From assembly GCA_900548565.1 (NCBI GenBank), contig URKV01000036.1, forward strand, positions 1-14,587: a DNA stretch of 14,587 nucleotides. Reading direction: 5' to 3'. The position numbers and the translations under genes were made by a program. Numbering within the stretch: the first letter of the stretch is position 1; each line of letters starts with the position of its first letter. Origin of the DNA: an uncultured Collinsella sp. (GTDB lineage Bacteria; Actinomycetota; Coriobacteriia; Coriobacteriales; Coriobacteriaceae). Under the pieces are notes generated by a model. It searched no databases and was not told the DNA's origin. It saw only the letters and a list, made by a program, of their open reading frames with translations. Positions 6,571-13,474 of the stretch are shown here, in pieces.

Positions 6571-7908
6571 CAAACCCCAATTTGTCGGGGAGTGCAGGCG
6601 CGTGAAACTCAATGAGATTTGCTCCAAAGGCAAGTCTTCGTTGCGGCAAAAGACGTTATCAACGATGGACCGTATAGCGTTTATGGTGCTTCTGGCGTTG
6701 TCGGGACGACAAGCGATTATCAGAACGAAATCCCTTATGTTGCCGTTGTAAAAGACGGTGCAGGCGTAGGCAGGGCAAACGCCTGCGAGCCAATGACATC
6801 GGTTCTGGGGACCATGCAGGCGCTAATCCCCAATCCAAATGTCGAACGCGATTACCTACTGTATCTAGTGAGGTCGCTGCGACTCGGCGGGGGGTTTTCT
6901 GGTTCGACCATCCCACACATCTACTTCAAGGATTACGGCAAAATCGAGGTTCTGCTTCCTTCCTTGGAGGCTCAGAAGCGGATTGTCTCCCAGCTTGGGT
7001 TGATTGAAGCGCAGATTGAGCAGGCTGAAGCCCAGATCACGCAGCTTGACCAGCTCGTCAAATCCCGGTTTGTCGAGATGTTTGGGGATCCCGACAGCAA
7101 CCCTCACGGGCTCGAAGTTTGCCCGCTTGGGAAAGTGCTGTCTGTTCAACCCTCCAATGGCATGTATAAACCGCAGAAGGATTATGTGAGCGATGGCTCA
7201 GGAACTCCAATTATCCGAATTGACTCATTCAGGAACGAAGGTCCTGACTACAGTTCGCTGAAAAGGCTCAATTGCAACGAAAGCGAGTGCAGACGTTACG
7301 GCATCAACGAGAATGACATTGTTATTAACCGAGTCAACAGTGTTGGCTGCATGGGTAAAACAATGCTTGTTTCGCATATTCCAGAAGTGACGGTTTTCGA
7401 GTCGAATATGATGCGTCTTCATTCTGATGAGGCTCTCATGATTCCTGCATTCTTGTGCGCCCAAATGACTTCCGAATTCTCGAAAAGCTATTTTGAAGCA
7501 AATGCCAAGCGAGCTATTGGCCAAGCAAGTATTAACCAGAAGGATGTGAAAGGGCTGCCTGTCCTCGTCCCAACGATTGGCAATCAAAAAAAGTACCTGT
7601 CCTTCGTCGCCGAGGTCGACAAATCGCGATTTGTCGACCTGGGAGACAAAGGAAATAAATGCATCTTGATCCTCGGGATCAGGAAGGAAGACCTCGGCCG
7701 AACCTACAATTTTGGCGTTGAGATTCTTCATTGTTACACCGACCGCGTTGGCCTCAAGCGCATGGCTGAAGGAAGGAAAAGAAACAACCCGCTGCAAGTA
7801 ATCGCTTCTAACCTTCTGGCCAGGCCGGATAATCATACTGCCAGTGCCACAAATCAATCCGTCCGTTTTAACTACGGCGCAGCGCCCGATTTCGCCTCGA
7901 CGTCCTAA
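6563..7908 (+). CDS. hsdS: Type I specificity subunit HsdS, expressed orientation, with a 1-nt frameshift
   Basis: DNA-recognition subunit with two target recognition domains (TRDs) joined by coiled coils. It starts at the ATG at 6563 inside the hsdM stop (MTNKPQFVGECRRVKLNEIC). A single A is missing from the A-run at 6648-6651: frame 1 reads KGKSSLRQK and the family-typical DVINDGPYSVYGASG continues in another frame. The continuing frame is open from 6619. TRD-1 is followed by the linker SLEAQKRIVSQL...LDQLVKSRFVEMFGDP, TRD-2, and then VDKSRFVDL at the 7613-7640 palindrome. Beyond about 7640 the frame merely reads the antisense of the facing hsdS cassette to 7908. As written the gene is off; the missing base could be a real mutation, a switch state or a sequencing error. 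Confidence 0.85.
6571..6597. repeat. Inverted repeat IR1, expressed side
   Basis: This 27-bp stretch matches the reverse complement of 8705-8731 at 26 of 27 bases. It encodes KPQFVGEC at the HsdS N-terminus. Core AAACCCCAATTTGTCGGGG at 6572-6590. Confidence 0.9.
7057..7085. repeat. Inverted repeat IR2, expressed side
   Basis: A 29-bp stretch identical to the reverse complement of 8147-8175. It encodes VKSRFVEMFG at the junction between linker and second TRD. Core AAATCCCGGTTTGTCGAGA at 7060-7078. Confidence 0.92.
7613..7640. repeat. 28-bp perfect palindrome (IR3) joining the two hsdS copies
   Basis: A perfect 28-bp palindrome, arms with no spacer, centred between 7626 and 7627. Both strands read VDKSRFVD in the hsdS frame. 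It contains the same core as IR1 and IR2 (AAATCGCGATTTGTCGACC at 7621-7639). The expressed and silent copies meet tail to tail here; homology between the two strands continues beyond the perfect part because both encode similar FV..VDKSRF segments. Confidence 0.92.
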
Positions 7909-8146
7909 TACAACATCACCGGGAAGTAAGTGATACGCCGCTAAACTTTCGTATTTGTCATCATCAATAGTCAAATTCTCATCAGGTCTAATTGCGCCCC
8001 CGATAATATGCGAAGGATTGACTAAAGGGTGCCCGCCCGTTATGTAGTCCTCTTTGTGTAAAGCGCTACCAAAAGGACCAATTCGAAGCTCACAGAACGA
8101 ATCGATTCTGCTTTTCGCACTGCTGCTTCCAGGATCGCAAGGATCT

Positions 8147-8175
8147 CCAAACATCTCGACAAACCGGGATTTGAC
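8147..8175. repeat. Inverted repeat IR2, silent side
   Basis: Exact 29-bp partner of 7057-7085, in the same place of the silent cassette. Inversion between the two would swap the second TRD only. Confidence 0.92.
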
Positions 8176-8704
8176 AAGTTGATCGAGTTTCACAAGTTGC
8201 TCATTTGCAATAACGAGTTGTTTCTTAATTTCATTCAGCTGTCCGACAATCGCGTTCTGGCCAGAAAGCGAACGAACAGGAATCGTCATGGACCTTAACG
8301 TCTTAGACGTAATGCCCGCAATAGTCGCACCCTGTGCTTTCGCTGCAAGTAACGGCGCCTTGAATTGAAGCGCAAGAGAAACGTATTCTTTATTCCAATC
8401 TTCATCATCGATACCAACGATTGACACGATATCCTGGCTGGTGCACATGGGAACCGCGTTGATTCCGACCTTGCCAACGCCAACGCGAATACCAACCATA
8501 AGTGAGCCAGCAGGAACAAGTTTTGTTGCACTATGAGCAATGGCATCGGCAGTAATCAACTTAACCGCGTCAGTCTTGTCGAGGACCCCACCTTTAAGCG
8601 CTGTGGTCCCAATCCAAGGAATATCCCCTTCGAAATACTCAGGATGCTTGCTCGAGGGTGTTCCTCCGCTCTGAGTTCTGCCTAGCTCACCAATTGTTAT
8701 TAAT

Positions 8705-8731
8705 CTGCATTCCCCGACAAATTGGGGTTTG
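8705..8731. repeat. Inverted repeat IR1, silent side
   Basis: Partner of 6571-6597 (one mismatch). It marks the upstream edge of the silent hsdS cassette; homology to hsdS stops here and a stop codon follows 12 bases upstream. Confidence 0.9.
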
Positions 8732-8742
8732 CTCGGTTTGCG

Positions 8743-9330
8743 TCAATCTTTTAGAGGGCTTTGTCTGCTCCTGGCTCTCTGAGGCACGCATGCATCTCAA
8801 ATGCGTGACGGGGCTTAGGCATTCCTTGCTTTCAGTTCACCTAACACTGAAGTCTCTGGAAGATGACGATCTTTCTATAGCGTTTAATAAGGAAAATGTT
8901 AGCGACATGGATTTAACGTTGCAAACAAAGCCGCCTGCGACGATTCTTTTAGTCATCGCTCTCGCGCACCACATCTGACCTGCGGGAATGCAGGACGATA
9001 AAGCCGCTGGCTACGATTCACTTCGCTAAGCGGGTGTCAATGAGGGAAAACGGGCGTTTTGGCATCCGTTTCGAGCGGTTTTGGGCTTCAGCACCTTCTC
9101 GTTTTTGTCCCTGGGACAAAAACGAAACTGCGAGCTCGCGGTTTCGAAATAGTTTGCGAATTTGTCTCAGGATTTGTCCCAAACACATACGCGAGGGCAC
9201 GCGGCGGGATTCGGCGGCAAGATGGCTAAAACCGACAACTCAACTGGAGTTGACTGGAATGACATCATGACAAACGAGTGCGAAAGAGTGGGAGTAGAAC
9301 AGACGTTCGATTCTATGCTATAGTGTTTGC
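8743..9330. other. Non-coding or degenerate stretch downstream of the hsdS locus
   Basis: I find no ORF with a ribosome site and protein-like sequence on either strand. It is less GC-rich than the flanks and contains small inverted repeats (AAAACG-GG-CGTTTT near 9047-9062; a 27-bp palindrome at 9099-9125). This is where an hsdR might be expected in some type I loci, but no helicase or nuclease remnant is recognisable. Confidence 0.5.
9099..9125. repeat. 27-bp palindrome, 13-bp arms
   Basis: Arms TCGTTTTTGTCCC and GGGACAAAAACGA are perfect, with a single T (9112) at the centre. A further TTTGTCCCA half-copy lies at about 9173-9182. The shape fits a dimeric-repressor operator; as RNA it would be a strong hairpin but lacks a U-tract after the stem. 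Confidence 0.6.
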
Positions 9331-9366
9331 CAATGGGCGCGGCATCTTCCGAATCCGCGCCCATTG
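9331..9366. repeat. Inverted repeat at the edge of the GyrI-like remnant
   Basis: Twelve-base arms CAATGGGCGCGG and CCGCGCCCATTG separated by 12 bases. The right arm touches the first codons of the GyrI-like fragment. It may be an old terminator or a recombination scar; no T-tract follows on either strand. Confidence 0.55.
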
Positions 9367-9552
9367 CTATACGGGCCTTACGATGACGAGCTGACGATCA
9401 TAGGCGCCATGCGTGCATTTGCGGCGGAACGGGGATATGCGCCCGACTTCTCCGAATCCCGCCTCTGTCACGAGATTTACCTCTCCGACCCGCGCAAGTA
9501 CGCGCCGGAGAAGCTCAAGACCGTGATTCGCCATCCCATCAAGCCGATTTAG
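9364..9552 (+). pseudogene. GyrI-like protein, C-terminal remnant
   Basis: A 62-codon open frame whose last 50 residues carry the GyrI-like small-molecule-binding ending, HEIYLSDPRKYAPEKLKTVIRHPI. Intact members are usually about 150-200 residues or form the C-terminal half of MerR/AraC-type regulators, so at least two thirds is missing. The only start is TTG at 9364, without a ribosome site and inside an inverted repeat. I read it as a decayed gene left when the neighbouring DNA was rearranged. Confidence 0.7.
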
Positions 9553-9682
9553 CGAAACGAGCGCCGCCGTGCGGTCCGGCTTTTGGGGTTTATCAATTGG
9601 TAGTCCGCGTCGATCGAGCAAGCTGCCCTGCCTCCCGGCAGGTGCGTAATCCCCTTGGTCGATCCGTCTCGAGGTGCGCTCT

Positions 9683-9711
9683 TTGCTCATCTTGTGGCGT
9701 GGAGTTACGAT
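9683..9711 (+). promoter_or_regulatory. Putative promoter of the DUF4143 ATPase gene
   Basis: TTGCTC (9683-9688) and TACGAT (9706-9711) are separated by exactly 17 bp, so transcription would start around 9718. The TTG start codon lies about 36 bases further on. Confidence 0.5.
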
Positions 9712-9712
9712 A

Positions 9713-9747
9713 CTCCTAAAAGTGTAACCAGATTCGAGTTTTAGGAG
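9713..9747 (+). promoter_or_regulatory. Inverted repeat covering start site and ribosome-binding site
   Basis: CTCCTAAAA (9713-9721) and TTTTAGGAG (9739-9747) are perfect 9-bp arms 17 bases apart. The right arm contains the AGGAG ribosome site of the 9754 gene. It could be a repressor operator overlapping +1 or, if transcription starts early enough, an RNA hairpin hiding the ribosome site. Confidence 0.55.
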
Positions 9748-9753
9748 CAGCTT

Positions 9754-11019
9754 TTGAAGGGTGGCAGACTCAGGAACCGCGATAGATACCTCGAGGAGGC
9801 GATGCTCTTCCGTGACACCGACCTCATCAAGGTGATCACGGGCGTGCGCAGGTGCGGCAAGTCGAGCCTTCTCGATCTAATTAGGATGGCCATCGAGTCT
9901 GAAGGAGTCGCTGGCCGCGGCTTTGTGAGCGTCAACCTGGAAAGCAAGGGTACGGGCATCAAGACGGAGGACCAGCTTTATGATTACGTTCGCGGGCGCC
10001 TGTCGGACAAGGGTCGCACCTACGTTTTCATAGACGAGCCCCAGAGAATCGATGGCTGGCAGGATGCGGTCAACGCAATGAGGGTCGACTTCGATTGCGA
10101 CATCTACCTCACGGGCTCGAATGCGTATCTTCTCTCGAGCGAGCTGGCCACCTATCTCTCCGGGCGCTACGTAGAGGTAAAGATGCTGCCCCTGTCCTTC
10201 TCCGAGTTCGCCGACTTCTGCGGAATCGAGTTCGTATCGGGAACTTCGGTGGCTCTCACTCCCGAGGGGGATCCCGTTCTCTTCGACGACATGCTTACTC
10301 GTTACCTTGAGTACGGGGGCATGCCAGCCATCGCATCCCTCTCGACGACCCAGGCGCAGCACTCGGCGTACATGTCCGGCGTCTACGAAGCCATCGCCGT
10401 GCGTGATATTGTCAACCGTGAGCGCGGGAAGGGCAAAAGTGCGGTGACTGACCCTTCCCTGCTGCGCCATGTGGCCGAATTCCTGGCGGACAACATCGGC
10501 AACGAGTGCTCGTCGAGTCGAATCGCCGGCGCGTTAACTTCTGCGGGGCCGAAGACCACGAACAAGACCGTTTCCTCGTATGTGGGTGCGCTTGAGGAGG
10601 CCTTCCTGTTCTATCGTGCCACGCGTTACGATTTGCACGGCAAGGCGCTCCTCAAGACGAACCCAAAGGAGTACATCGTCGACACCGGCTTCAGGACCTG
10701 GATGGCCGGCTATAGGGTCACGGATACTGGCCGCCTGTTCGAGAACGCCGTGTATCTCCAGCTGCTCTACGAAGGATGGAGCGTGCATGTGGGCAAGCTC
10801 TATGGCAAGGAAGTCGACTTCGTTGCGACGAAGGACGGGCGCGTGCTCTACGTGCAGGCGACTGACGAGATGTTCGCAAGCGAGACCAGGGAGCGAGAGA
10901 TCGCCCCTCTGAAGTCGATACGAGACAACCACGAGAAGATCGTGGTCGTGAGGCAGGGTTCCTACGACACGGATATCGACGGCATCCGCATCGTGAGCGC
11001 GAGGGACTTTTTCCTCTAG
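9754..11019 (+). CDS. AAA ATPase with C-terminal DUF4143 domain
   Basis: A 421-residue ATP-binding protein of the AAA_14/DUF4143 family. It starts at TTG 9754, six bases after AGGAG. Residues 24-130 hold the P-loop domain: Walker A GVRRCGKS (30-37), Walker B VFIDE (91-95) and sensor strand LTGSNA (119-124). The middle carries the usual LSGRYVEVKMLPLSFSEF block, followed by the DUF4143 region. The C-terminus has the PD-(D/E)xK-like element GKEVDFVATKDGRVLYVQAT, with Q-A-T where an E-x-K would be, so nuclease activity is doubtful. The family is common in bacteria and archaea and has no settled function. Full length, no frame damage; 60 bases separate it from the next gene on the same strand. 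Confidence 0.92.
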   Translation: MKGGRLRNRDRYLEEAMLFRDTDLIKVITGVRRCGKSSLLDLIRMAIESEGVAGRGFVSVNLESKGTGIKTEDQLYDYVRGRLSDKGRTYVFIDEPQRIDGWQDAVNAMRVDFDCDIYLTGSNAYLLSSELATYLSGRYVEVKMLPLSFSEFADFCGIEFVSGTSVALTPEGDPVLFDDMLTRYLEYGGMPAIASLSTTQAQHSAYMSGVYEAIAVRDIVNRERGKGKSAVTDPSLLRHVAEFLADNIGNECSSSRIAGALTSAGPKTTNKTVSSYVGALEEAFLFYRATRYDLHGKALLKTNPKEYIVDTGFRTWMAGYRVTDTGRLFENAVYLQLLYEGWSVHVGKLYGKEVDFVATKDGRVLYVQATDEMFASETREREIAPLKSIRDNHEKIVVVRQGSYDTDIDGIRIVSARDFFL

Positions 11020-11079
11020 GGCCATGCGATTCATCGCGAGGCAGTTAGGTCCAATCTGGGGAACCATCCGATTAAGCTC

Positions 11080-11652
11080 GTGTTTTACCAAGTATCTGAA
11101 GATATGTACCGAATGGTCGATGGGCTTCGACTGGATGACCTGACGGTCTCGGTGTTCTTCCGGGGCGAGGGGGATGCCCCCGTAGTCGTCGCGCCTCTGT
11201 TCGTCCAAACGATGCAGGACTATATGAGGCTTGCCAATATCGATGCCGAGGTGTTTGCCGCTACGTTGAAGCAGTATCCAGTCACCGAAGTTAGCTCTGC
11301 CTACGTCAACGACAAGATGCTTGAAATGCTATCAGCCTACGATCAAGATGCGTGCTGTAAGGAAGAGTTGCTGAAATGCTGCGAGATGACCGTAGACGCC
11401 CTGGAAGCTTTTGCGGATCGAGAGGCAACCCTGATAAATCGATATCAAATTGCCGCTCGAAAGCGAGATCTTACTAGCGAGGAGAAATCTGAGTTAATGG
11501 CAATCCAGCTGAATTCAGATAGTGCGCTGTCGAAAGCATGCGCAGCAGCCTTGCGCGGAGACTCGGACATGGCCTCTGCGCTCAGAGCGTCACTTGACGA
11601 AGAAGCACGAACGACGCTCGGCTCATGGCCGATCGGCCGTTTCTTCGCATAA
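11080..11652 (+). CDS. Unrecognised 190-residue protein upstream of the HEPN-like gene
   Basis: I do not recognise the family. The start is uncertain: GTG at 11080 opens MFYQVSEDMYRMVDG, but no strong ribosome site precedes it, and ATG at 11104 follows only a weak GAAGAT. The frame is continuous with that of the preceding ATPase across its TAG stop, so its true beginning could also lie a little upstream with a rare start. The N-terminal 50 residues look like a beta-rich unit (LTVSVFFRGEGDAPVVVAP). The rest is mainly alpha-helical and acidic, with four cysteines around residues 91-102 (ACCKEELLKCC). No signal peptide or membrane helix. It is 28 bases from the HEPN-like gene, so the two are likely co-transcribed and may function as a pair. 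Confidence 0.7.
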   Translation: MFYQVSEDMYRMVDGLRLDDLTVSVFFRGEGDAPVVVAPLFVQTMQDYMRLANIDAEVFAATLKQYPVTEVSSAYVNDKMLEMLSAYDQDACCKEELLKCCEMTVDALEAFADREATLINRYQIAARKRDLTSEEKSELMAIQLNSDSALSKACAAALRGDSDMASALRASLDEEARTTLGSWPIGRFFA

Positions 11653-11680
11653 GACCGCATAGACTTTTTGAGGCATCGAA

Positions 11681-12265
11681 ATGAAGCTACTCGTCGAATC
11701 GATTAGAAATGCGGTTGAGAAAGACTGCCTTATCCCAGCCCTTATGTCTTCCCTTACCATTCCCGACGCCATGGGGCAGCTTCTTTATCCCAATCTCGTC
11801 CTTCATAACGGGAAGAGAGCGGCGGGGCGGCAGTATGTGAAGTGGTTTGATGACTGGGCGGCAAACGACTTCCTGTTTTCGGGAGACCCCTCGAACGAAG
11901 GTGAAACGATTCCAGGTCAAATCTTTAATGGGAAGATGTGCTGGAAGCTCCGGTGCTCCCTGTTGCATTCAGGCGACTACGATGTGTCGGTCGATGCTCC
12001 CGAGAAAGACGAGAGCTTCGACTACGACTACAAGTTCGAGCTTGTCCTCCACGGGTGCAACGCCCTCTGCTCTTCCTGGTCGTCGCCCAAGAGCGGGATG
12101 CGTGCGACTAAGAGCGTGACGTTCCGCGTTGATGCGGCGTCGCTCGCGAGCTCGCTGTGCAACGCCGCGGAGGCCTGTCTTAAAGAAACGGGCGAAACGG
12201 TCAGTTACCCCAATCTGGAGTTATTCGACGTGGCTGCATGGGCGGATAGATTCAATACTCGCTGA
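11681..12265 (+). CDS. HEPN-like protein with R-x4-H motif (putative RNase-type toxin)
   Basis: A 194-residue protein; the ATG at 11681 follows GAGG. Residues 91-96 read RCSLLH in the context CWKLRCSLLHSGD, an R-x4-H signature in the position HEPN proteins use for RNA cleavage. The flanking segments are helical, with one helix around NAVEKDCLIPALMSSLTIPDAMGQLL at the N-terminus. The C-terminal half (FELVLHGCNALC; SVTFRVDAASLASSLCNAAEACLKE) is mixed alpha/beta. HEPN proteins are frequent in toxin-antitoxin and abortive-infection systems; the neighbourhood of modification and DUF3800 genes is compatible with that. The family call rests on the motif and helix pattern alone, and the MNT-type nucleotidyltransferase partner seen in classical HEPN/MNT pairs is not present. 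Confidence 0.7.
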   Translation: MKLLVESIRNAVEKDCLIPALMSSLTIPDAMGQLLYPNLVLHNGKRAAGRQYVKWFDDWAANDFLFSGDPSNEGETIPGQIFNGKMCWKLRCSLLHSGDYDVSVDAPEKDESFDYDYKFELVLHGCNALCSSWSSPKSGMRATKSVTFRVDAASLASSLCNAAEACLKETGETVSYPNLELFDVAAWADRFNTR

Positions 12266-12507
12266 GCCATCTCGTCAAACTCCTTGTGTGCTAAACGTTG
12301 GTGTTGGCGCCCCGGAAAAGGGGTGTGGCCAGCGCCTAGAATCTTCAGCTACCACGCTGAGACGATAGGAGATGACCACATGGACACTATGGCGCACGAG
12401 GCGCCCGCGACGCCGTTGCTTGCGTTTCGCTATCGCTGCTCGAAGCGTGTCGCTTGGGGCCCTGGCCGGAGGAGAGACGACCGCTCCCTGCGAGACTGCG
12501 GAACCAC

Positions 12508-13182
12508 CTATATCCGCTTGCTGCGGGCTTGCTTGAACCAGTTCCTCTTGAAAGAACCTATACCTCCGAAGAACTTGTTGTACGTCTCACCGTTCTCCTT
12601 GGCCTCGTACTTGACCAAGGCAAGTTCGATGGTGCAGAGGTAATCCGCCACTTGCTCGAGGCGGTAATCGGTCATCGAGGTCTTGCGGCGTCGGACGACC
12701 CCTTTTGAGAGGACCTTGCCCACCGAGCGGTCAAGCGCCTGTTTGACAATGTCCTGACCGTTGTCGTAGTAAACCTTCACATCGTCGAAGGATTGAAAGA
12801 AGCCCAGGTGTTCAATCGTGGCAGAGGAGATATCGCGCCCCATACGTTCCATTAGCCTTGCCGGGTCTTCGAACTGGCTGCGGTGGTAGACGAACGTGAT
12901 ATAGGAAATGGGAAGTTTGCGGACGAACGAGGAGAAACGGGCGAGCATAACCTTGCGCTGCTCGATGTCAAGAAACTCATAGTCCTTGTGCCCGTTCATG
13001 AGAGGCTCGGAGTGAAACGGAATGTTAGGGAGATCGGCCCTGACAAGCTTGGCCTCATAGCCCGTGACCGCCTCGGCGATGCTGCCTGCCTGGTCGTGAA
13101 AGACGAGTACGAGCGGGTAGTAGCGAGCTTTGCCGCCGCGGTCGCCGCTCTCGTCGACGAAGATGCTGAGCTCCTTGGCCAA
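12508..13182 (-). CDS. DUF3800 domain-containing protein
   Basis: A 224-residue protein started at TTG 13182, six bases after AGGAG; there is no better ATG. The opening MAKELSIFVDESGDRGG carries the DUF3800 hallmark DESGD (10-14). Further acidic residues typical of this RNase H-like family are seen at D140 (VYYDNGQ) and D180 (LEQVADYLC), so a metal-binding active site looks intact. The family is widespread, is often found on mobile elements and near defence genes, and has no proven reaction. It is convergent with the HEPN-like gene; the 242 bases between them hold no supported gene. Its leader contains a promoter and an intrinsic terminator, so expression may be controlled by attenuation. Confidence 0.9.
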   Translation of the reverse strand: MAKELSIFVDESGDRGGKARYYPLVLVFHDQAGSIAEAVTGYEAKLVRADLPNIPFHSEPLMNGHKDYEFLDIEQRKVMLARFSSFVRKLPISYITFVYHRSQFEDPARLMERMGRDISSATIEHLGFFQSFDDVKVYYDNGQDIVKQALDRSVGKVLSKGVVRRRKTSMTDYRLEQVADYLCTIELALVKYEAKENGETYNKFFGGIGSFKRNWFKQARSKRI

Positions 13183-13205
13183 TGGGGACTCCTAATGGAA
13201 TGGAT

Positions 13206-13233
13206 AAAAAAATAGCCGGGGGACTCCCCCGGC
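13206..13233 (-). terminator. Intrinsic terminator in the leader of the DUF3800 gene (candidate attenuator)
   Basis: Minus strand: a perfect 8-bp stem GCCGGGGG/CCCCCGGC with loop AGT (plus-strand 13215-13222, 13226-13233), followed by TATTTTTTT (13206-13214). It lies 24 bases before the TTG start and downstream of the predicted promoter at 13266-13294, so most transcripts should end before the gene. Upstream CTCC in the leader could pair with GGAG of the stem as a weak anti-terminator. Confidence 0.8.
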
Positions 13234-13265
13234 ACCTGGAGGTAGCTTAATGAGCCACCAACAAC

Positions 13266-13294
13266 CTTATAGCGTGTGCTGGCGGTGAGTGCAA
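13266..13294 (-). promoter_or_regulatory. Putative promoter of the DUF3800 gene
   Basis: Minus strand TTGCAC (plus 13289-13294) and TATAAG (plus 13266-13271) are separated by exactly 17 bp. Start would be around 13259, giving a leader of about 75 nt that includes the terminator hairpin. Confidence 0.6.
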
Positions 13295-13339
13295 GAGGGG
13301 AACGGGATGAAACCGCTGTTGATAGTGCCCCTGAAATAG

Positions 13340-13474
13340 ATTCGCAGCTTCTTCAAGATTACGGAACACGAGAATTTATCGTCGGAGCTGGTTTGCGATA
13401 ACAACCCGAAGCTTGCCTTTGTCTGTATGAACCTGATTCAGAGGCGCAGTGACACCATCCACGAGGGCGTGCCT
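13340..13474 (+). pseudogene. Unrecognised coding remnant abutting the right 74-bp repeat
   Basis: An open frame of 45 codons after a stop at 13337 reads IRSFFKITEHENLSSELVCD and goes on to a segment ending DTIHEGVP, with protein-like composition and codon use. It has no start or ribosome site and runs into the 74-bp repeat, beyond which the frame becomes low-complexity and stops at 13559-13561. I take it as the cut end of a gene interrupted by the recombination that placed the repeat; its family is unknown. Confidence 0.35.

Larger units (their letters stand above)
7225..8742 (-). pseudogene. hsdS: Silent, inverted hsdS cassette (no start codon)
   Basis: The minus-strand frame is open from 8742 (after a TGA at 8743-8745) to 7225. 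Genuine HsdS homology covers about 8730 to 7616. It begins KPQFVGECRLITIGELGR, matching the expressed copy's start at IR1, then a TRD with SGGTPSSKHPEYFEGDIPWI. The linker GQLNEIKKQLVIANEQLVKL runs into DQLVKSRFVEMFGDP, followed by a second TRD and QVDKSRFVDL. It has no ATG/GTG/TTG before the homology and no promoter, so it can only be expressed after inversion into the hsdM-linked position. Below 7616 it only reads antisense to the expressed copy. Its TRDs differ from those in the expressed copy, so it stores alternative specificities. Confidence 0.82.

Noticed and set aside
6640..6660. Programmed -1 ribosomal frameshift in hsdS
   Set aside because: The zero-frame codons CGG CAA AAG do not form a canonical X-XXY-YYZ slippery site and no strong downstream structure is evident; a missing base is simpler.
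8658..8978. 106-codon plus-strand frame
   Set aside because: It begins inside the silent hsdS cassette on the wrong strand, has no ribosome site and resembles no family.
9034..9270. 78-codon plus-strand frame and its minus-strand shadow
   Set aside because: It crosses the 27-bp palindrome, is rich in Arg/Ser/Cys with no domain pattern, and has no convincing ribosome site.
9367..9690. 107-codon minus-strand frame
   Set aside because: It is antisense to the recognisable GyrI-like ending on the plus strand.
12371..12643. Possible small gene after AGGAG at about 12366, two overlapping frames (ATG at 12371 or 12380)
   Set aside because: A ribosome-like site is present, but both products are low-complexity and one runs antisense into the DUF3800 gene; not enough to call.
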